DNA of 12,253 bases from Amphritea sp. (GTDB lineage Bacteria; Pseudomonadota; Gammaproteobacteria; Pseudomonadales; Balneatricaceae): NCBI GenBank assembly GCA_018067325.1, contig JAGPUU010000422.1, forward strand, positions 1-12,253, given 5' to 3'. Below, piece after piece: positions 7,387 through 12,253 of this stretch. Within the stretch, counting starts at the first letter, position 1, and every line of letters starts with the position of its first letter. A model generated the notes under the pieces. The model made no database searches and had not been told where the DNA came from. It saw only the letters and a program-made list of their open reading frames with translations. The position numbers and the translations under genes were made by a program.

Positions 7387-8910
7387 TTAGCCCTCGTCGA
7401 CATAGCGCTCCACTCGGTTTCTGCCTTGTCTTTTAGCTTTATAGAGGGCGTTGTCAGCTTGATCGATGATTTTTCTCGGAGATTCGCCTTTGTGAGCGGG
7501 AACGGCGGTTGCAATACCTAAGCTGACAGTGACCGGCTCATCTTTAAAATTAGGGCTATGACGAATATCCAGTTCAACAATTTTTTGGCGGATATGTTCA
7601 GCTAATAGTTCTGCCCCTGCTTGATCGGTTTCTGGCAGCAGAATGATAAACTCTTCACCGCCAAAGCGGCAAACCATATCCTGAGCCCGACGCACTGAAT
7701 CACGGATGGTCGTGGCAATTTGGCGTAAACAGTTATCACCGTTCAGGTGTCCCAGGTTATCGTTAAAGGCTTTGAAGTGGTCAATATCGATCAGAACAAC
7801 GGAGATCGGTTGTCGTGATCTCTGGCCCCTACGCCACTCGGTTTCGAAGCAGCGCTCAAACTCTCTGCGGTTATAAATCTGGGTCAGGGTGTCGATGCTG
7901 GCCGCTCTGGCAAGTAGGTCGTGTGCCCGTTTCAGCTGTAGCAAAATATTGATACGTGCCTGGATAATCTGCGCGTTGCGCTGCTGCATAAGATAATCTG
8001 CCACGCCTAAGTCATAAAGACTCACTTCATCAGCATCAGCAATGGGTGTTCCGATAACGGCCAGGGGAACCTGCTTTTCGCGGGTTAAATGGGCCATACT
8101 CCGACAGAGTTCAATCAGGTTGGCGTGTTGACCCGTATTATGGAGTAGCACAAGGTCTGGACAACGCTCTGCTGAAAGTAGCATCTCCTGCAGTGACGCC
8201 AATGATTGAGGCAGGAGAATATTACTATCGTCACGCAGCGAAGAGAGTAGCGGCCAAAGATTTGAGATCTGATCATCGCCAAAGAGTGCGATGGTCATTC
8301 TTTCCTGATAACGAGAACTACTCGTTGTTGCAGTAGACACCACCTGCGCACCTTGAAAAAAATCGAGCACGGTTTGTTGGTTTACCAGACCTACCATCCG
8401 GCGTCCGTCATCCGCAATTATAACTGGGGTCCGGAGGCCAAAATTGCCACGTTCCCACTCCTTTTGCCAGCGCAGAAGGATCTCTTCACAGAGTTCGTCA
8501 GTCTCTAGCTCGGTGTCTATTCCTGCCTCTTCAAGCGCGTGAAAAATGACCGAGGGGTTACCTATGTCTTTGCCTTTTATCCAGAGAGCACGGTAGAGAT
8601 TACTGATGAATTGGGTTGATTGTTCAGGGTTTGAGCGTTGGGCAGCGATGGCACACAATGAGGGAAACAGGCTATCACTAAGGCTTAACGGCAGAGAGAT
8701 GGTAATACCGGGAGCCCGGTTGCGAATATTGAAAATATCACTGGCAAGTTCCGACATGCTTTCGGTACTGCGCAAATATGAGCCAGAATCAGATGTATGT
8801 TCAACGACTCTCCATTCAACTTTGTGCAGCAAGTTTTGGCTGTAGAGCAGCTCATATAATGCATAACTGAAAGGACAGTTAAGATTTCCATAAACAATAT
8901 AATCAGCCAT
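7387..8910 (-). CDS. Diguanylate cyclase with N-terminal DsbA-like thioredoxin fold and degenerate receiver domain
   Basis: A 507-residue soluble protein with three parts. Residues 1-190 look like a DsbA/HCCA-isomerase-type thioredoxin fold: an opening strand IVYGNL, a CPFSY motif (single Cys12 where DsbA has CxxC), a helical insertion (about 55-150), and a cis-Pro-like loop LRTPVIIADDG (159-169) followed by VGL. Residues 203-325 resemble a receiver domain (MTIALFGDD..., PDLVLLHNTG, VPLAVIGTP, GVADYL), but His257 stands at the phosphoacceptor Asp position and the beta5 Lys is lost, so it is unlikely to be phosphorylated. Residues 337-503 are a GGDEF domain: DTLTQIYNRREF, VLIDIDHFKAFND, CRFGGEEF (GGEEF 417-421) and an RxxD inhibitory site (R408-D411). 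It should make c-di-GMP and be feedback-inhibited. There are no membrane segments. The start at 8910 has AAGG about 9 bases upstream. Confidence 0.88.
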   Translation of the reverse strand: MADYIVYGNLNCPFSYALYELLYSQNLLHKVEWRVVEHTSDSGSYLRSTESMSELASDIFNIRNRAPGITISLPLSLSDSLFPSLCAIAAQRSNPEQSTQFISNLYRALWIKGKDIGNPSVIFHALEEAGIDTELETDELCEEILLRWQKEWERGNFGLRTPVIIADDGRRMVGLVNQQTVLDFFQGAQVVSTATTSSSRYQERMTIALFGDDQISNLWPLLSSLRDDSNILLPQSLASLQEMLLSAERCPDLVLLHNTGQHANLIELCRSMAHLTREKQVPLAVIGTPIADADEVSLYDLGVADYLMQQRNAQIIQARINILLQLKRAHDLLARAASIDTLTQIYNRREFERCFETEWRRGQRSRQPISVVLIDIDHFKAFNDNLGHLNGDNCLRQIATTIRDSVRRAQDMVCRFGGEEFIILLPETDQAGAELLAEHIRQKIVELDIRHSPNFKDEPVTVSLGIATAVPAHKGESPRKIIDQADNALYKAKRQGRNRVERYVDEG

Positions 8911-9157
8911 CCGTTTGCCTTGAAATTTATTTGTTAATTGTAATAGTTGCCAGATCTCAAGAGAGCTATCGGCGGGTCTGGGTATTCTTGAGTCATAATC
9001 AGCGAGGTATTAGCTGTATATCAATGATCCCGTAGTACAAGAGTTGTTTTAATTGAGATAAACTCGTCCGTTCGGTATGAAAAACAACAAATAAAAGTTG
9101 ATACCGTTCTATGTTGTGCGAGCTGTGTTGTACGCCAAATACTATTTACACAGGATT
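8911..9157. other. Divergent intergenic region, no gene seen
   Basis: This AT-richer stretch of about 250 bases separates the diguanylate cyclase start from the hypothetical ORF and must hold promoters for both. I could not place a convincing -35/-10 pair with standard spacing on either strand. An in-frame TTG at 9098 would extend the downstream ORF into it, but without a ribosome site. Confidence 0.5.
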
Positions 9158-9451
9158 ATGGGTGGTTGTGTGTCAGTCGAGCTAAAGAGAGGGCCTCAGG
9201 GCAAGCTGGGGCGTCGAGGCGGTAAAGCGGGTGAAGCAGTATGCGATATGAAAGGAGACCTTTGGGAGATCGATGGTGCCTTTCTTATGCTTATGAAACA
9301 GCTGGTACCCGGCTGGAGCGGTGGAAATATTCCTCAAGAGGTTATTTCAGAATTGAAAAACACCGGGCGATATCAGGCCGGGGGTGTTTTACTCTCCGCA
9401 CAGCCAACCAGTAGTGGACAGATCAGCCTGCAGATCAGATCTGCAGATTAA
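9158..9451 (+). CDS. Hypothetical small basic protein
   Basis: From ATG 9158 the product is 97 residues; alternatives are TTG 9098 (117) and GTG 9170 (93). The AGGA at 9152-9155 is too close to 9158, and GGGTGG at 9160-9165 would serve GTG 9170, so the start is unsettled. The N-terminal part is Gly/Arg/Lys-rich (VELKRGPQGKLGRRGGKAGEA), a middle portion reads DLWEIDGAFLMLMKQLVPGW, and IPQEVISELKNTGRY leads to a beta-like tail ending at LQIRSAD. No signal peptide or membrane helix is seen, and I do not recognise a family. In favour of a real gene: varied codon use, its own direction, and a strong terminator 20 bases past the stop. Against: a terminator-like hairpin inside it (9357-9390) and the lack of a clear ribosome site. 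Confidence 0.5.
   Translation: MGGCVSVELKRGPQGKLGRRGGKAGEAVCDMKGDLWEIDGAFLMLMKQLVPGWSGGNIPQEVISELKNTGRYQAGGVLLSAQPTSSGQISLQIRSAD
9428..9446. repeat. Perfect 9-bp palindrome next to the hypothetical ORF stop
   Basis: CTGCAGATC-A-GATCTGCAG: two 9-base arms around one base, lying inside the last codons of the hypothetical ORF. The neighbouring sequence adds a second copy of CAGATCAG (9419-9426 and 9431-9438). The tiny spacer suggests a DNA-binding dyad or a slippage product rather than an RNA hairpin. Confidence 0.7.
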
Positions 9452-9471
9452 TTTTCTGCGCTGCTGATAAT

Positions 9472-9499
9472 AAAAAGGCAGCCGATGGCTGCCTTTTTT
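9472..9499. terminator. Strong bidirectional intrinsic terminator between hypothetical ORF and phoU
   Basis: Five A's, GGCAGCC (9477-9483), loop GAT, GGCTGCC (9487-9493) and six T's (9494-9499). The seven-base perfect GC-rich stem has A- and T-tracts on either side, so it can stop the (+) hypothetical transcript and the (-) pst-phoU transcript, which ends at 9537. Confidence 0.93.
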
Positions 9500-9536
9500 A
9501 ATAGTTGAAGCTGGATTATTAACGATATGAAAGTAG

Positions 9537-10271
9537 TTACTTCTTTTCTTCTACTTTGCGGACCGTTCGCTTGATCTCTTTCAGGCTACTGTGTCGTACA
9601 TCGGTACCACTGACCAGGTAGATCAGATGTTCAGCCATGTTACGGGCATGATCACCGATTCGTTCCAGGCTTCGCAGTACCCAGATAACATTCATGATGC
9701 TGGAGATATAACGCGGATCCTCCATCATGTAGGTCATCAGAGAACGCATCGCTGTACGGTATTCTGAATCGACCTCTTTATCCTGTTTTGCCACTTTATA
9801 GGCCATTTCTACATCGCTGCGGGCAAAGGCTGTAAGGCAGTTCTGCAGCATATCACGCACCAGATTACCGATATGGCGAACTTCCTGATAGCCCCGAACA
9901 TTTTTGCCTTCGTTTGCCAACTCGATAGCGTAACGGCAGATCCGGCTGGTTTCGTCGCCAATCCGTTCAAGGTCACTGACTGCCTTGCTGACAGAGATAA
10001 TCAGACGCAGGTCTGCAGCGGCGGGCTGACGACGGGCGATGATCAGTGTGCACTGCTCATCAATCATCATCTCCATGTCGTTGATCGCCTGATCGCTTTT
10101 GCGGGCTTGCTCAGCCTGCTCGGTGTCGCCCTCTACAAGCGCTTCAACGGCGTCGCTTAACTGACGTTCAACGAAGCCTCCCATCGTCAGCAGTTCTGTA
10201 CGGATCTGCTCCAGTTCTTCATTGAAGCTCTGGGAGATGTGATTGCTATGTCGGTCCTGTTCGTAACTCAC
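9537..10271 (-). CDS. phoU: Phosphate-signalling protein PhoU
   Basis: A 244-residue cytosolic all-helical protein that links the PstSCAB transporter to PhoR and keeps the Pho regulon off when phosphate is plentiful. Two PhoU repeats are visible, each with its metal-binding (E/D)xxxD signature: DLERIGDETSRICRYA (100-115) and SLERIGDHARNMAEHLIYLV (201-220). The SxSFNEELEQIRTELLTMGG opening (13-32) is also typical, and the length is normal. The start codon is GTG at 10271: GGGGAG lies exactly 7 bases upstream, and the next in-frame ATG would remove about 29 conserved residues. It follows pstB by 16 bases, so it is the last gene of the pst operon. Confidence 0.96.
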   Translation of the reverse strand: MSYEQDRHSNHISQSFNEELEQIRTELLTMGGFVERQLSDAVEALVEGDTEQAEQARKSDQAINDMEMMIDEQCTLIIARRQPAAADLRLIISVSKAVSDLERIGDETSRICRYAIELANEGKNVRGYQEVRHIGNLVRDMLQNCLTAFARSDVEMAYKVAKQDKEVDSEYRTAMRSLMTYMMEDPRYISSIMNVIWVLRSLERIGDHARNMAEHLIYLVSGTDVRHSSLKEIKRTVRKVEEKK

Positions 10272-10278
10272 TGTAATT

Positions 10279-10284
10279 CTCCCC
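10279..10284 (-). promoter_or_regulatory. Ribosome binding site that fixes the phoU GTG start
   Basis: GGGGAG on the minus strand, 7 bases before GTG 10271 and just after the pstB stop. It decides between the GTG start and a much later internal ATG. Confidence 0.8.
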
Positions 10285-10287
10285 TAA

Positions 10288-11124
10288 TTAACCGTAACGA
10301 CCGGTAATGTAGTCTTCAGTTTGTTTCTTTTCCGGGTTGGTAAACAGATTATCTGTTACGCCAAACTCGATCAGATCACCCATATACATAAATGCTGTGT
10401 AATCGGAAACCCGTGCGGCCTGCTGCATGTTGTGGGTTACGATAACAATAGTGAAGTCTTTTTTCAGCTCGTTGATCAGCTCTTCGATCTTCAGTGTGGA
10501 GATCGGGTCCAGTGCTGATGCAGGCTCGTCCAGCAGTAATACTTCAGGCTTTACCGCGATAGTACGGGCGATGACCAGACGTTGCTGCTGACCACCGGAG
10601 AGGCCCAGAGCGCTTTCATGCAGACGGTCTTTTACTTCGTCCCACAGGGCTGCAGATTTTAACGCCCACTCAACAGTCTCGTCGATTAAACGCTTCTTCT
10701 TAATGCCCTGAATACGCAAGCCGTAGGCAACGTTTTCATAGATGCTCTTTGGGAACGGGTTTGGTTTCTGAAAAACCATCCCCACACGCCGGCGCAGATC
10801 AGCAACATCGACACCCCGCTCATAAATATTGTTGCCGTATAGACTCATCTGACCTTCGATGCGGCAGCTGTCGACCAGATCGTTCATCCGGTTAAAGCAA
10901 CGCAGCAGGGTAGACTTACCGCAACCGGATGGGCCGATAAAGGCCGTTACCCGGTTTTTGGGAATATCCATACTTACGCCATGAAGCGCACGCTTCTCGC
11001 CATAATAAAGCTCGAGATCGCGTACAGTCAGGGCGATGGTCTCATCTTCAATACGCAGGCTCTGCTTCTGGCGCTGCAGCGCGGAAATATCGATTGAATG
11101 GGTTTTAGCTTCCATAGTCATCAT
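10288..11124 (-). CDS. pstB: Phosphate ABC transporter ATP-binding protein PstB
   Basis: A 278-residue cytosolic ATPase that powers high-affinity phosphate import with PstA and PstC. In order: [15 protein letters not shown] (36-50), Walker [10 protein letters not shown] (64-72), the Q-loop [10 protein letters not shown] (116-125) typical of PstB, the signature LSGGQQQR (175-182), Walker B VLLLDEP (195-201), SALDP, and the H-loop VTHNMQQA (229-236) with His231. The end DYITGRYG is the usual PstB C-terminus. Three ATGs lie close together at residues 1, 2 and 4; AGG a few bases upstream fits residue 1 or 2. It is about 20 residues longer at the N-terminus than E. coli PstB. It lies 102 bases after pstA, a gap filled by a duplicated pstA tail and a hairpin, and 16 bases before phoU. 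Confidence 0.97.
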   Translation of the reverse strand: MMTMEAKTHSIDISALQRQKQSLRIEDETIALTVRDLELYYGEKRALHGVSMDIPKNRVTAFIGPSGCGKSTLLRCFNRMNDLVDSCRIEGQMSLYGNNIYERGVDVADLRRRVGMVFQKPNPFPKSIYENVAYGLRIQGIKKKRLIDETVEWALKSAALWDEVKDRLHESALGLSGGQQQRLVIARTIAVKPEVLLLDEPASALDPISTLKIEELINELKKDFTIVIVTHNMQQAARVSDYTAFMYMGDLIEFGVTDNLFTNPEKKQTEDYITGRYG

Positions 11125-11145
11125 TAAACCTATCTAGTGTTCGGC

Positions 11146-11200
11146 TTACATCTCAAGCGCTTTGTATTTTTCACTAAAGCTGCTGATTACGAATAGCGAT
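11146..11200 (-). pseudogene. Remnant second copy of the pstA 3' end
   Basis: On the minus strand the last 27 bases (11172-11146) match the last 27 bases of pstA including the stop (11253-11227) at 24 of 27, and 11200-11184 match pstA 11277-11261 at 15 of 17. All five differences are third-position and synonymous in the pstA frame, for example AAA GCC CTG GAA ATG TAA against AAA GCG CTT GAG ATG TAA. The piece between the blocks is 4 bases longer than in pstA, breaking the frame; without those 4 bases it would read IAIRNHFSEKYKALEM against IAIRNHLREKYKALEM. It is therefore the tail of a diverged pstA allele, left here by recombination or duplication. Confidence 0.75.
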
Positions 11201-11225
11201 GAATAATTAAATATATTCTTCATCG
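11197..11225 (-). repeat. Hairpin-forming inverted repeat directly after pstA
   Basis: Arms CGATGAATAAT (11197-11207) and ATTCTTCATCG (11215-11225) pair over 11 positions with one mismatch around a 7-base AT loop. It starts two bases past the pstA stop and its distal arm runs into the remnant pstA tail. There is no T-tract, so a terminator is unlikely. An mRNA-stability or processing stem between pstA and pstB is possible. Confidence 0.65.
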
Positions 11226-11226
11226 G

Positions 11227-12253
11227 TTACATTTCCAGGGCTTTGTATTTTTCTCTGAGGTGATTACGAATTGCAATCGCTGACATGTTCAGCAGAGCGA
11301 TGACCGCAACCAACAGCAGAGCGGTGGCATATACCAGTGGCCGCGCCGCTTCAACGTTAGGGCTCTGGAAACCCACATCAAAGATGTGAAATCCCAGGTG
11401 CATAAATTTCTGATCCAGATGGATGAACGGGTAGTTGCCATCCAGAGGCAAGCTAGGCGCCAGTTTTACAACACCTACCAGCATCAGCGGAGCTACTTCA
11501 CCGGCAGCCCGGGCGATTGCTAGAATGACTCCAGTCATCATGGCCGGGCTTGCCATGGGCAGTACAACTTTCATCAGGGTTTCAAACTTAGTTGCGCCCA
11601 GTGCCAGGCTGCCTTCGCGGACTGCACGGGGTATGCGGCTAAGTCCCTCTTCGGTCGCGACGATAACGACGGGTACCGTTAGCAGTGCCAGTGTCAGGGA
11701 TGCCCACATCAGGCCGGGGGTACCAAAGGTTGGTGCCGGTTTTGCTGCTGCGAAGAACAGGTCATCAATATTACCGCCAAGGAAGTAAACAAAGAAGCCC
11801 AGACCAAATACACCGTAAACGATGGAAGGTACGCCTGCCAGGTTATTCACTGCGATGCGGATCAGACGGGTGACAAATCCCTGCTTAGCGTATTCACGCA
11901 GATAGACTGCAGCGACCACTCCGAAGGGAGTTACCAGAAGGGACATCAGCAGAACCATCATCACCGTACCAAATATCGCGGGGAAGATCCCGCCTTCGGT
12001 ATTGGCTTCCCGTGGATCGTCGCTGACAAACTCCCAGAGTTTAGCGACATAATGGAGGCTTTTCTGAGCAATGCCCATATCGTTAGGACGGAAGGCGCGA
12101 ACTATTTTAGCTATCTGGATCTCAACGATCTTGCCGTTGGCAACTTCTGCCGTCATAGAGTCACGGTTGATTTCTGTGTACAGGTCCAGCAGACGCTGCT
12201 GTAAGCCTTCATACTCTACATCTAGTTCTTTACGGCGCTGCTCAATTTCAGCA
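11227..12253 (-). CDS. pstA: Phosphate ABC transporter permease PstA, C-terminal part (partial)
   Basis: The frame is open from the right edge to the TAA at 11229-11227 (341 residues visible). The ATG at 12156 is internal: the codons before it continue without a stop to the edge and encode a charged segment (EIEQRRKELDVEYEG...), a feature of the long PstA form of Pseudomonas and marine gammaproteobacteria rather than the roughly 300-residue E. coli form. Membrane segments follow, beginning with the one around IFGTVMMVLLMSLLVTPFGV. The permease EAA loop reads EGSLALGATKFETLMKVVLP, followed by ILAIARAAGEVAPLMLVG and a last helix ending at IAIRNHLREKYKALEM. With PstC it forms the inner-membrane channel for phosphate. 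pstB and phoU lie downstream; pstC and pstS would be expected beyond the edge. Confidence 0.95.
   Translation of the reverse strand, partial: AEIEQRRKELDVEYEGLQQRLLDLYTEINRDSMTAEVANGKIVEIQIAKIVRAFRPNDMGIAQKSLHYVAKLWEFVSDDPREANTEGGIFPAIFGTVMMVLLMSLLVTPFGVVAAVYLREYAKQGFVTRLIRIAVNNLAGVPSIVYGVFGLGFFVYFLGGNIDDLFFAAAKPAPTFGTPGLMWASLTLALLTVPVVIVATEEGLSRIPRAVREGSLALGATKFETLMKVVLPMASPAMMTGVILAIARAAGEVAPLMLVGVVKLAPSLPLDGNYPFIHLDQKFMHLGFHIFDVGFQSPNVEAARPLVYATALLLVAVIALLNMSAIAIRNHLREKYKALEM

Noticed and set aside
7308..7514. Minus-strand frame spanning the DUF1415 and cyclase gene ends
   Set aside because: Runs across two convergent real genes in another frame; no motif.
9073..9106. Inverted repeat CGGTAT/ATACCG upstream of the hypothetical ORF
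   Set aside because: Only six-base arms 22 bases apart, with an imperfect inner stem; expected by chance in an AT-rich spacer.
11125..11226. Possible PHO box or internal promoter for pstB in the pstA-pstB gap
   Set aside because: No TGTCAT half-sites on either strand and no paired -35/-10.
11435..11873. Plus-strand frames opposite pstA
   Set aside because: Low-complexity Ala/Ser/Thr products antisense to the conserved permease core.
12154..12156. ATG at 12156 as the pstA start
   Set aside because: The same frame is open from there to the window edge with coding-like content, so this Met is internal.

Overview
The window reads as a chromosomal housekeeping and regulatory segment from a marine-type gammaproteobacterium, most likely in or near the Oceanospirillales/Pseudomonadales. 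This is inferred from gene content and order (ubiC-ubiA-phoB-phoR, a long-form pstA followed by pstB and phoU, cysZ, DUF1415) and from intermediate base composition. No tRNA, rRNA, CRISPR array, insertion sequence or phage gene was seen.

Layout. Positions 1-982 (+) hold the end of a receiver-domain protein and a solitary exported PilJ-type sensor protein. They converge, with a 4-base overlap, on a medium-chain NAD(P)H:quinone-type oxidoreductase (979-1923, -). A small two-segment membrane protein and cysZ follow (2051-3086, +), closed by a bidirectional terminator whose T-tract contains the phoR stop codon. From 3131 to 6717 (-) lies ubiC-ubiA-phoB-phoR. A well-formed PHO box and a -10 element sit between ubiA and phoB, so phoBR should be autoregulated. 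DUF1415 (6803-7378, +) is divergent from ubiC and convergent with an unusual diguanylate cyclase (7387-8910, -). A hypothetical ORF (about 9158-9451, +) follows, then a strong bidirectional terminator, and then pstA'-pstB-phoU (9537-12253, -), with pstA running off the right edge.

How the genes work together. PstA and PstB are the permease and ATPase of the high-affinity phosphate importer. PhoU couples importer state to the PhoR kinase, and PhoR phosphorylates PhoB, which binds PHO boxes. Transporter, signal coupler and two-component system therefore all lie within about 9 kb. UbiC and UbiA catalyse the first two committed steps of ubiquinone synthesis.

Most unusual points: (1) the diguanylate cyclase joins a DsbA/HCCA-isomerase-like thioredoxin fold and a degenerate receiver (His where the phospho-Asp should be) to an intact GGEEF domain; (2) a second, diverged copy of the 3' end of pstA sits in the pstA-pstB gap, differing from pstA only at third codon positions in its two conserved blocks, which looks like a recombination scar; (3) a near-perfect hairpin joins the two copies. 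No wholly new multi-gene system is evident.
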